Source: a bacterium (GTDB lineage Bacteria > JAMCPX01). From it: a stretch of 6,721 bases of DNA. The position numbers and the translations under genes are program-made. The DNA lies in contig JAJYLM010000116.1 in the NCBI GenBank assembly GCA_021787655.1, forward strand, positions 1 through 6,721, written 5' to 3'. This document shows, one piece after another, positions 1 through 5,710 of the stretch. The notes beneath the pieces were generated by a model. That model was not told the DNA's origin and searched no databases. It saw nothing but the letters and a program-made list of their open reading frames with translations. Numbering within the stretch: the stretch's first letter is position 1; the number at the start of each line of letters is the position of its first letter.

Positions 1-1
1 C

Positions 2-1081
2 ATGAAGGCAAAGGGCATTTCGAAGCATGTTACCATGGAGATAAGGACCAAGGGGCTGCCGTTGAACTGGCCCTGGGCGGTTTTCTCAGGCCTCGAGGAG
101 GTCGTCGAGCTCTTCAAGGACAAGCCCGTGAATGTACGCGCACTGCGCGAGGGTTCGGTGTTCTACCCGTACGACCCGGTTCTTGAAATCGAAGGCAGGT
201 ACGAGGACTTTGGCGTGTATGAAACAGAGATCCTCGGTCTGCTCTGCCAGGCGAGCGGCGTGACAACCGGTTCGGCACGCGTCAAACGTGCAGCAGGCGG
301 CAAACCGGTATTCAGTTTCGGTGCACGGCGCATGCATCCTGCCATAGCCCCGATGATCGAGCGCAGCGCATATATCGGCGGTTGCGACGGCGTCGCAGAC
401 ATGCTCGGTGCACAGAAGATCGGTCTGCAGCCCGTCGGAACCATCCCGCATGCCTTCATCCTCCTCATCGGGGATACGGTCACTGCAGCCGTGTATTTCG
501 ACGAGGTGATCGACAAGGGCGTGCCGCGGCTCATCCTGATCGATACGTTCCTCGACGAGAAATTCGAAGCGATACGGGTTGCGCAGGCACTCAAGGAACG
601 GCTGTACGGCATACGGTTCGATACCCCCGGTTCACGCAGGGGAGACATGAAACGCATCATCCTGGAAACGAAATGGGAACTCGAGCTGCGGGGTTTTAAA
701 GGCATCAAGCTCATGGTGAGCGGAGGGCTTGACGAAGTCAAAGTCGATGAGCTAAAGGAAGTTGTTGATCTTTTCGGCGTGGGTACGTATATATCGAACT
801 CGCCTGTCGTCGATTTCGCCATGGATATCGTCGAGATAGATCACCAGCCGTTTTCAAAGAGGGGCAAGGAGTCGGGCAGAAAGACCGTGTTCAGGTGCAC
901 GGGATGCGGCAAGCGCATGGTAACGCTGTATCCGGCGGGGACTGACCGGTGCGGGGTATGCGGCAGCAGGCTTGAAGACCTGATGCTGCCGGTGATAGAG
1001 AAGGGCAAGGTGGTCGCAGACCTGCCGAAGCCGGCTGCAGTCCGGGATTACAGAGAAGAGGAAATAAATAAAATACTATAA
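2..1081 (+). CDS. Nicotinate phosphoribosyltransferase, archaeal Ta1145-like type (5' partial)
   Basis: Predicted to join nicotinate and PRPP to give nicotinate mononucleotide, the first step of Preiss-Handler NAD salvage in the cytoplasm. The protein matches from memory the Thermoplasma Ta1145 type. It has EGRYEDFGVYET (64-75), the FGARRMHP block (106-113), DTFLDEKF (181-188), RFDTPGSRRG (205-214), the phosphate-binding VSGGLDE (239-245) and FGVGTYIS (258-265). A C-terminal zinc-ribbon-like pair of CxxC motifs follows (C299, C302, C317, C320), as in that subgroup. Quinolinate phosphoribosyltransferase shares the fold but is shorter and lacks the ribbon. The frame is open to the left edge. 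Family members are about 390 residues and carry roughly 30 more at the N terminus, so the ATG at position 2 is probably an internal methionine. It is followed after 10 bases by the FBP aldolase/phosphatase gene, so the two are probably co-transcribed. Confidence 0.9.
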   Translation: MKAKGISKHVTMEIRTKGLPLNWPWAVFSGLEEVVELFKDKPVNVRALREGSVFYPYDPVLEIEGRYEDFGVYETEILGLLCQASGVTTGSARVKRAAGGKPVFSFGARRMHPAIAPMIERSAYIGGCDGVADMLGAQKIGLQPVGTIPHAFILLIGDTVTAAVYFDEVIDKGVPRLILIDTFLDEKFEAIRVAQALKERLYGIRFDTPGSRRGDMKRIILETKWELELRGFKGIKLMVSGGLDEVKVDELKEVVDLFGVGTYISNSPVVDFAMDIVEIDHQPFSKRGKESGRKTVFRCTGCGKRMVTLYPAGTDRCGVCGSRLEDLMLPVIEKGKVVADLPKPAAVRDYREEEINKIL

Positions 1082-1086
1082 AGGAG
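1081..1086 (+). promoter_or_regulatory. Shine-Dalgarno site of the FBP aldolase/phosphatase gene
   Basis: AAGGAG lies 5 bases before ATG 1092 and overlaps the last base of the upstream TAA stop. This fixes the start and supports translation from a shared mRNA with the phosphoribosyltransferase gene. Confidence 0.8.
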
Positions 1087-1091
1087 ATACA

Positions 1092-2195
1092 ATGAAGGTA
1101 ACCATTTCAGCCATCAAAGCAGATATAGGAAGTATCGGAGGGCATATACGGCCCAGTAAAAGGGTCATAGAAAGGGTCAAAGACTATATTTCCACGGAAG
1201 GCGGAGGCCTGCTGATAGATTCCTACATATCTTCAACCGGTGATGATATTGCAATCTTAATGACCCACGAAAAGGGTGAGGGGAACGACAAGATCCACAA
1301 GCTCGCGTGGGACGCCTTCAAGGAAGGTACCGAGGTCGCCAAGGAACAGGGACTGTACGGTGCAGGACAGGACCTTCTCAAGTCCGCTTTCTCCGGCAAT
1401 GTCAAGGGCCTCGGTCCTGCGGTTGCAGAGATGGAGATCGATGAGCGCAAGAGCGAGCCGTTCCTCTTCTTTGCCGCTGACAAAACCGACCCCGGTGCAT
1501 ACAATCTGCCGCTGTACCTTTCATTTACGGATCCCATGTACTGCGCGGGACTGCTGTTGAACCCGCAGCTCAGCAAAGGATTCAAGTTTGTCGTCATGGA
1601 CGTCGAACATACGGAAGGCGACCGGGTCATCGAGATTGAAACACCCGAGGAGATCTACAGCCTTGCCGCCCTGCTGAGGGACAACCAGCGCTTCGTCGTC
1701 GAGGGCATCTATTCGCGGCACGATCAGACACAGGCAGTTGCCGTGAGCACTTCGAGGCTGCACAACATCGCCGGGACATACACCGGGAAAGACGATCCCA
1801 TCATGCTCGTACGGGTGCAGGGTAACTTTGCAGCGACCGGAGAGGTGCTGTCGACCTTCAGCCTCGGACACTATGTCGCAGGATTCATGCGGGGCAGCCA
1901 CAACGGGCCGCTCATGCCGGTCAAAGTCAATTCTTCCATATCGTATTTCGACGGACCGCCGGTCGTGACATGCCATGCATTCTCCGTCCATAACGGCAAG
2001 CTGACTGAGCCGGTCGATGCATTCGACCACCCGTTCTGGGATCATGTGCGTGACAACGTGTCTGCAAAGGCCATCGAACTCAGGAAACAGGGATTTTCAG
2101 GACCTGCAATGCTGCCGTACGGGGAACTCGAGTACGGAGGCATTGTCGAGATAATGAAGAAACTCGACAAGCGGTTCACAGTCCGGAACAAATAG
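1092..2195 (+). CDS. Fructose-1,6-bisphosphate aldolase/phosphatase (class V FBPase)
   Basis: Bifunctional gluconeogenic enzyme. It condenses dihydroxyacetone phosphate and glyceraldehyde 3-phosphate to fructose 1,6-bisphosphate, then removes the 1-phosphate to give fructose 6-phosphate. It is Mg-dependent and cytosolic. Family landmarks are all present: the N-terminal KADIG metal site (D11) with H18, GDD (50-52), GLYGAGQD (87-94), SGNVKGLGP (101-109), AADKTDPGAYNLPLY (128-142), IAGTYTGKDDP (226-236), FMRGSHNGPLMPV (265-277) and FDGPP (286-290). The Schiff-base lysine known for the aldolase activity corresponds to K233, with its helper tyrosines at Y230 and Y348, so both activities look intact. 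At 367 residues it is slightly shorter at the C terminus than the usual 380-400. It has a strong ribosome site and is the second gene of an operon with NAD salvage. It is the signature enzyme of unidirectional gluconeogenesis in archaea and some deep-branching or anaerobic bacteria. Confidence 0.95.
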   Translation: MKVTISAIKADIGSIGGHIRPSKRVIERVKDYISTEGGGLLIDSYISSTGDDIAILMTHEKGEGNDKIHKLAWDAFKEGTEVAKEQGLYGAGQDLLKSAFSGNVKGLGPAVAEMEIDERKSEPFLFFAADKTDPGAYNLPLYLSFTDPMYCAGLLLNPQLSKGFKFVVMDVEHTEGDRVIEIETPEEIYSLAALLRDNQRFVVEGIYSRHDQTQAVAVSTSRLHNIAGTYTGKDDPIMLVRVQGNFAATGEVLSTFSLGHYVAGFMRGSHNGPLMPVKVNSSISYFDGPPVVTCHAFSVHNGKLTEPVDAFDHPFWDHVRDNVSAKAIELRKQGFSGPAMLPYGELEYGGIVEIMKKLDKRFTVRNK

Positions 2196-2200
2196 CATGA

Positions 2201-2217
2201 CCGGCCCCGCGGGCCGG
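2201..2217 (+). repeat. GC-rich inverted repeat competing with the terminator stem
   Basis: CCGGCCC (2201-2207) pairs perfectly with GGGCCGG (2211-2217) across a 3-base loop. Its right arm shares bases 2215-2217 with the terminator stem. A third, longer pairing, GGCCCCGCG (2203-2211) with CGCGGGGCC (2230-2238), excludes both. Several alternative folds are therefore possible just after the FBP aldolase/phosphatase stop codon. Confidence 0.6.
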
Positions 2218-2251
2218 GCTCGGAAGCATCGCGGGGCCCGAAGGTTTTTTT
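2215..2251 (+). terminator. Probable Rho-independent terminator after the FBP aldolase/phosphatase gene
   Basis: The stem CGGGCTC (2215-2221) / GGGGCCCG (arm 2234-2240, one G-U pair) has a 12-base loop. It is followed by AAGG and then seven T residues (2245-2251). The alternative 9-bp stem 2203-2211/2230-2238 ends six bases before the T run. The four-base gap before the T run is not ideal, so termination may be partial and some transcripts may run into the aldehyde dehydrogenase gene. Confidence 0.6.
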
Positions 2252-2279
2252 CTGCCAGCAAACAGAAAGGTGTGTTGCC

Positions 2280-3689
2280 ATGATCATAGCTGGTAAAACG
2301 ATCGAATCGACCGACAGGGTTGTCACGAGGAATCCCTATGACAACAGTGCTGCCGGGGATGTATCGCGTGCGTCAGAACCGGATGTTGCAAAGGCTGTCG
2401 AAGCAGCCCGCACGGGTCTTACAGAACTGTCGCATCAGACCGCGTATGACCGTTCGAAAACACTGTTGAACCTTGCCGGCATACTCTCGCAGCGGACAGA
2501 ACAGTTTGCGAGGACCATTGCGTCCGAGATGGGCAAGACTATCCGGGAAGCGCGTGCAGAGGTGTCCCGTGCAGTCGAGACAGCCACGTGGTCCGCAGAA
2601 GAGGCAAAACGGCTGTATGGCTCGACGGTCCCCATGGATGCAGCACCGACAGGCAAGGGCAAGACAGGGCTTTTCATGCGCGTGCCGGTCGGCATCGTTG
2701 CCGCAATTTCTCCGTTCAATTTTCCGTTAAACCTCTCGCTCCACAAGATCGGTCCTGCGTATGCAGCAGGCAACCCCTTTATCCTGAAGCCGGCAGAATC
2801 GACGTCCATGACCGGCGAGATGCTCGGACAGGCGTTCATCGATGCGGGAGCAGTTCCCCATGCAGTCAATGTCCTGACCGGTTCGGGATCCAAGCTCGGC
2901 CTGAAGCTGGTGACGCACCCTGATGTCCGGCTGATAACCTTTACCGGCAGCAGGGACGTCGGCGAATGGATCACGCGCAACGCAGGCTTGAAAAAGGTGG
3001 TCATGGAACTGGGCTCAAACTCCGCCGTCGTCATTGCCCGGGATGCTGTGCCGGAAGATATGGTCAAACGGGTCGCACTGGGCGGCTATTCCCAGGCAGG
3101 CCAGGTGTGTATTTCCGTGCAGCGGGTCTATGTCCATGAAACGCTGTTCGACCGGTTCGTTGATCTGCTGGCACAGCAGGCACGTGCACTGAAGTCAGGC
3201 AATCAGCTCGACGAATCCACGGACGTGGGGCCTGTTGTCTCGCGCGGCGATGTGGACAGGATAAAGTCGTGGATCGACGAGGCAGTCGCCCACGGTGCAC
3301 GGCGTGTCTGCGGCGGCGACATCGACGGCAATGTCATGACGCCGGTCGTGCTCGCCGGGGCACGGGAGACCGACAGGGTAATCCAGGACGAACTGTTCGG
3401 TCCTGTTCTGGTCGTGAATAAGTTCAGGGACGACGACCAGGCCATCGCAATGGTCAACAACTCGAGGTACGGTCTGCAGGCCGGTGTCTATACCAATGAC
3501 CTCAACCGAGCATGGCGGTATGCCCGGGAGATCCACGCAGGCGGCGTGCTGATCAACGAGATCCCGAATTTCCGGGTCGACCTGATGCCGTACGGCGGGG
3601 TCAAGGAATCAGGCATCGGGAGGGAAGGGCCGCGCTTTGCCGTGGAAGAGATGACCGAGATCAAACTCGTCGTGTTCCATCTCGGTTAG
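2280..3689 (+). CDS. NAD(P)-dependent aldehyde dehydrogenase, GapN/lactaldehyde dehydrogenase-like
   Basis: Full-length (469 residues) member of the aldehyde dehydrogenase superfamily, oxidising an aldehyde to its acid with NAD(P)+ in the cytoplasm. Visible sites are SPFNFPL with the oxyanion asparagine N147, the cofactor-binding KPAE (170-173), FTGSRDVG (221-228), the general base E243 in MELGSNSA, the catalytic cysteine C277 in GQVCIS, and ELFGPVL (371-377) contacting the nicotinamide ribose. The C-terminal block NFRVDLMPYGGVKESGIGREG (within 430-450) is typical of a subgroup holding archaeal lactaldehyde dehydrogenase and non-phosphorylating glyceraldehyde-3-phosphate dehydrogenases. The substrate cannot be fixed from motifs; glyceraldehyde 3-phosphate, lactaldehyde and semialdehydes are candidates. 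AAAGG (2266-2270) lies 9 bases before ATG 2280. The gene follows the FBP aldolase/phosphatase after 84 bases containing a probable terminator. Its TAG stop overlaps the stop of the convergent cyclase gene. Confidence 0.9.
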   Translation: MIIAGKTIESTDRVVTRNPYDNSAAGDVSRASEPDVAKAVEAARTGLTELSHQTAYDRSKTLLNLAGILSQRTEQFARTIASEMGKTIREARAEVSRAVETATWSAEEAKRLYGSTVPMDAAPTGKGKTGLFMRVPVGIVAAISPFNFPLNLSLHKIGPAYAAGNPFILKPAESTSMTGEMLGQAFIDAGAVPHAVNVLTGSGSKLGLKLVTHPDVRLITFTGSRDVGEWITRNAGLKKVVMELGSNSAVVIARDAVPEDMVKRVALGGYSQAGQVCISVQRVYVHETLFDRFVDLLAQQARALKSGNQLDESTDVGPVVSRGDVDRIKSWIDEAVAHGARRVCGGDIDGNVMTPVVLAGARETDRVIQDELFGPVLVVNKFRDDDQAIAMVNNSRYGLQAGVYTNDLNRAWRYAREIHAGGVLINEIPNFRVDLMPYGGVKESGIGREGPRFAVEEMTEIKLVVFHLG

Positions 3690-4564
3690 TGTACCACGCG
3701 GTTCCGGCCGTTATGTTTTGCCTCGTACAGCTTTGCGTCGGCTCGCTGGATGAGCGATTCTGCGTCTGAAAGGCGCTTGCCTCCGTTGCACGCAAGGCCG
3801 ATACTGATGGTGGCCTTGATGCCAAGGCTTCCGTACAATGTCGAATGATCCATCACGCGCTGCCGTATCCGTTCACTGATGATGCACGCATCGTCCATCG
3901 ATGTTCTGTCGAACACGATCAGGAACTCCTCGCCCCCGAATCTGGCGGATTTGTCCGCAGACCTGACGGATGAGCAGAAGATTCCGGCAATGTCCCTGAG
4001 GACAGCATCACCGGCAATATGACCGTAGGTATCGTTGATCTCCTTAAAATGATCGATGTCCGCCATTGCGATCGATATCAGCCTGCTGCCGTAGCCCGGC
4101 TGCGTGAGTGCGGAGTTCAGGTACTTCGTGATAAAGGACTTGTTGTAGAGGCCGGTAAGCCCGTCTTTTTCTGCGCTGTCGGTCATGCGCTGGAAAAACA
4201 AGGTATCATGCTTTGAAAGCAGCGCAATCTTGAGTTTGTAGATACCAACGGAAAAAATATCACCTTCATGGAGCAGGGATTTTGTTATTTTCTTACCATT
4301 TACATACGTTCCATTGCTGCTGTTCAGGTCCTGGATGACGATGCCTTCCTGTTCAACGATGCTCAGCTCTGCATGCCTCCGGGAAACCGTGGAAGAATCA
4401 AGGATGATATCTGCATCCTGTCCCCTGCCGATGATGGTCCGGCGCTGCACAAGATTGAATATCTTTCCGATGAGGTCGCCTTCAATAATAATACACGATT
4501 TTAATTTTTCATTTTTGAAATCATTAAAATCTAAGTCGATTAAAACTGTTTTGTCGTCCTTCAT
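3686..4564 (-). CDS. FHA-GGDEF diguanylate cyclase
   Basis: Makes cyclic di-GMP from two GTP; cytoplasmic, with no membrane segment. The N-terminal FHA domain (about 23-115) keeps the phosphothreonine-binding residues GRG (46-48), SRRH (61-64) and NSSNG (81-85). The GGDEF domain (about 128-292) has DGLTGLYN (134-141), DIDHFKEINDTYGH (169-182), GD (185-186) and the active-site GGEEF (210-214). An RxxD motif (R201-D204) lies exactly five residues before GGEEF, which is the product-inhibition I-site. The enzyme is therefore predicted active and feedback-inhibited by c-di-GMP. The FHA domain suggests docking to, or control by, a Ser/Thr-phosphorylated partner; no kinase is in the window. The start ATG at 4564 is preceded by only a weak CAGG ribosome site. 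The 5' end is clearly more AT-rich and lysine/aspartate-rich than the rest of the gene. Its stop overlaps that of the convergent aldehyde dehydrogenase. Confidence 0.93.
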   Translation of the reverse strand: MKDDKTVLIDLDFNDFKNEKLKSCIIIEGDLIGKIFNLVQRRTIIGRGQDADIILDSSTVSRRHAELSIVEQEGIVIQDLNSSNGTYVNGKKITKSLLHEGDIFSVGIYKLKIALLSKHDTLFFQRMTDSAEKDGLTGLYNKSFITKYLNSALTQPGYGSRLISIAMADIDHFKEINDTYGHIAGDAVLRDIAGIFCSSVRSADKSARFGGEEFLIVFDRTSMDDACIISERIRQRVMDHSTLYGSLGIKATISIGLACNGGKRLSDAESLIQRADAKLYEAKHNGRNRVVH

Positions 4565-4566
4565 AA

Positions 4567-4702
4567 CCTGTTTTTTGACTATTACTAATATAAAGCGTCA
4601 AAGTATTCAACTGATTTGTTAATAAATTGTTCGTAACTCCGTTGAAACACACCGCAGATGTGCATGGCGTGCGCATCCTACACATTTTGCACAAAAAACA
4701 GG
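4567..4702. repeat. 11-bp perfect inverted repeat flanking most of the divergent intergenic region
   Basis: CCTGTTTTTTG (4567-4577) is the exact reverse complement of CAAAAAACAGG (4692-4702), with 114 bases between the arms. The arm next to the cyclase gene contains that gene's weak ribosome site, read on the - strand as CAGG followed by TT and ATG. In a - strand transcript starting beyond 4702 the two arms could pair and hide that site. The A/T run makes chance occurrence possible. Confidence 0.5.
4657..4677. repeat. Imperfect hairpin within the divergent intergenic region
   Basis: A GC-richer island in an AT-rich spacer. GATGTGCAT (4657-4665) pairs with GTGCGCATC (4669-4677) with two G-T pairs and a 3-base loop. 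It may be an operator or RNA hairpin, or it may be chance. Confidence 0.35.
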
Positions 4703-4731
4703 CACTGGATCTCATTGATATGATTTATCTC

Positions 4732-4758
4732 TTGTTATTTTTGAAAAAGTGGTTTAAT
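4732..4758 (+). promoter_or_regulatory. Weak candidate sigma-70 promoter of the inositol-monophosphatase-family gene
   Basis: TTGTTA (4732-4737) and TTTAAT (4753-4758, five of six matches to the -10 consensus) are separated by 15 bases, shorter than ideal. The alternative -35, TTGAAA at 4741-4746, has no good -10 at 16-18 bases. The placement before a gene and the AT-rich context favour a promoter somewhere here, but this exact assignment is uncertain. Confidence 0.25.
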
Positions 4759-4774
4759 AAAACTCGTTATTAAA
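4753..4774. promoter_or_regulatory. Perfect 8-bp palindrome before the phosphatase ribosome site (possible operator)
   Basis: TTTAATAA (4753-4760) and TTATTAAA (4767-4774) are perfect reverse complements with a 6-base spacer. The left arm covers the candidate -10 hexamer, and the right arm runs into the Shine-Dalgarno AGAGG (4774-4778). This geometry suits a dimeric repressor or a 5'-leader hairpin. An AT-only palindrome is weaker evidence than a mixed one. Confidence 0.4.
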
Positions 4775-4778
4775 GAGG
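4774..4778 (+). promoter_or_regulatory. Shine-Dalgarno site that decides the phosphatase start
   Basis: AGAGG is 8 bases from ATG 4787 but only 2 bases from the in-frame TTG at 4781. The ATG is therefore the likely start, making the protein two residues shorter than the longest reading. Confidence 0.7.
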
Positions 4779-4786
4779 TTTTGACG

Positions 4787-5566
4787 ATGATATCAGGCGC
4801 AGAACTGCTGAACATAGCCGTGCGATCGGCACGGATCGCTGGAAGCATCATAAATAAAAGGGTTCATACGACCAAGCGCGTCTCGTACAAGGGAATAGTG
4901 GATCTCGTGACCGATGTGGACACGCTGTCCGAGAAAACCATCATTCAGACGATATCCCGGAGGTTTCCGGATCATTCGATCCTTTCCGAGGAGATGGGGG
5001 GCTTAACAAAGTCGAGCGATTACAAGTGGATAATCGATCCCCTCGACGGTACGACGAATTTTTTCCACGCGTATCCATTCTTCGCTGTTTCCATAGCGGT
5101 CGAGTACCGGGGCAGGATCGTCGTCGGCGTTGTTTACGATCCCGTCAAAAAGGAAATGTTCCACGCTATCCGCGGAAAAGGTTCGTTCCTCAATACCAGG
5201 AGGCTTCATGTGTCAGCAACCGAATCTCTCGAGCGATCCCTACTGTCCACTGGGTTTCCCTACGATCTGAGGACATCGGGAGAAAACAATATCGACAACT
5301 GGATAAAGTTCATCCGTACGGCGCAGGCGGTCCGGCGCGATGGAGCAGCCGCTTTGGACCTGTGCTATGTGGCTGCCGGAAGGTTCGACGGGTTCTGGGA
5401 GATGAAGCTCAAGCCCTGGGACGTTGCCGCGGGAATGCTCATCATACAGGAAGCAGGCGGCATGGTTACTGATTTTACCGGCAAGCCGTATTCCGTCTAT
5501 ACCGATCACATCGTTGCGTCCAACACCCGGCTCCATGGATTGCTCCTGGGCGTGCTCAACGGCTGA
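4787..5566 (+). CDS. Inositol-1-monophosphatase family protein (SuhB-like sugar phosphatase)
   Basis: Mg-dependent, Li-sensitive-type phosphomonoesterase family, soluble and cytosolic; 259 residues, normal for the family. Counted from ATG 4787, the metal-binding and catalytic sites are DLVTDVD (39-45), SEE (67-69), WIIDPLDGTTNF (81-92, with D84, D87 and T89) and WDVAAG (211-216, with D212), followed by the conserved QEAGG (221-225). All key residues are present, so it should be active. The substrate is open: inositol 1-phosphate is the family default, but relatives hydrolyse fructose 1,6-bisphosphate, NADP or other sugar phosphates. E. coli SuhB also has a ribosomal RNA antitermination role that cannot be judged here. 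The gene is divergent from the diguanylate cyclase gene across an AT-rich control region and probably monocistronic. No clear terminator follows it. Confidence 0.9.
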   Translation: MISGAELLNIAVRSARIAGSIINKRVHTTKRVSYKGIVDLVTDVDTLSEKTIIQTISRRFPDHSILSEEMGGLTKSSDYKWIIDPLDGTTNFFHAYPFFAVSIAVEYRGRIVVGVVYDPVKKEMFHAIRGKGSFLNTRRLHVSATESLERSLLSTGFPYDLRTSGENNIDNWIKFIRTAQAVRRDGAAALDLCYVAAGRFDGFWEMKLKPWDVAAGMLIIQEAGGMVTDFTGKPYSVYTDHIVASNTRLHGLLLGVLNG

Positions 5567-5568
5567 AC

Positions 5569-5606
5569 GCTGAAGGCGGTACCGGGGATTCCATACTCCC
5601 CTCAGC
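5569..5606 (+). repeat. Nested stem just after the phosphatase stop codon
   Basis: GCTGA (5569-5573) pairs with TCAGC (5602-5606), and inside it GGGGA (5584-5588) pairs with TCCCC (5597-5601) around an 8-base loop, leaving a 10-base bulge on the left side. There is no T run after it, so it is at best a weak or Rho-assisted 3' structure and not a classical terminator. Confidence 0.35.
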
Positions 5607-5649
5607 AGCGACCGGCGATTCTTTATGACATTTCCAAAATGCCCTGCAC

Positions 5650-5678
5650 TTGATTGATACCGGTTCTTGGTGTATAGA
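5650..5678 (+). promoter_or_regulatory. Candidate sigma-70 promoter of the receptor gene
   Basis: TTGATT (5650-5655) and TATAGA (5673-5678) each match four of six consensus bases with the ideal 17-base spacing. Transcription would start near 5685, giving a leader of about 25 bases that contains the ribosome site. I saw no flagellar sigma-28 or sigma-54 promoter pattern. Confidence 0.4.
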
Positions 5679-5695
5679 CATTCATGTATGCAATG

Positions 5696-5703
5696 TAAGG
5701 AGG
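5696..5703 (+). promoter_or_regulatory. Near-perfect Shine-Dalgarno site deciding a GTG start
   Basis: TAAGGAGG lies 7 bases before GTG 5711. It is the strongest ribosome site in the window and sets the receptor start at this GTG, which is immediately followed by an amphipathic start and a membrane segment. Confidence 0.85.
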
Positions 5704-5710
5704 CTATAAC

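Noticed and set aside
163..822. Long open frame on the - strand (219 codons) inside the phosphoribosyltransferase gene
   Set aside because: The translation is Ser/Arg/Pro-rich without motifs and lies wholly antisense to a well-supported enzyme. It is a typical shadow of GC-rich codon usage.
2435..3067. Long open frame on the - strand (210 codons) inside the aldehyde dehydrogenase gene
   Set aside because: It has no recognisable domain and low-complexity Ser/Ala/Thr content, and it is fully covered by a strong real gene on the other strand.
4578..4620. Sigma-70 promoter for the cyclase gene on the - strand
   Set aside because: TTGAAT, TTGACG and TATATT occur, but no combination has both decent hexamers and 16-18 base spacing, so none is listed.
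4666..4714. Possible sigma-54 promoter (GG...GC elements) in the AT-rich intergenic region
   Set aside because: No GG and GC pair is found with the required 10-base separation.
4524..4715. 63-codon - strand frame across the intergenic region and the start of the cyclase gene
   Set aside because: There is no ribosome site before its ATG, the composition is Cys/Leu/Asn-rich and odd, and it overlaps the true cyclase start in another frame.
4781..4786. TTG at 4781 as start of the inositol-monophosphatase-family protein
   Set aside because: It is only two bases from the Shine-Dalgarno AGAGG; ATG 4787 has the correct 8-base spacing.
5678..5696. Inverted repeat ACATT...AATGT near the receptor ribosome site
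   Set aside because: Only five base pairs with three mismatched inner positions; too weak to call.
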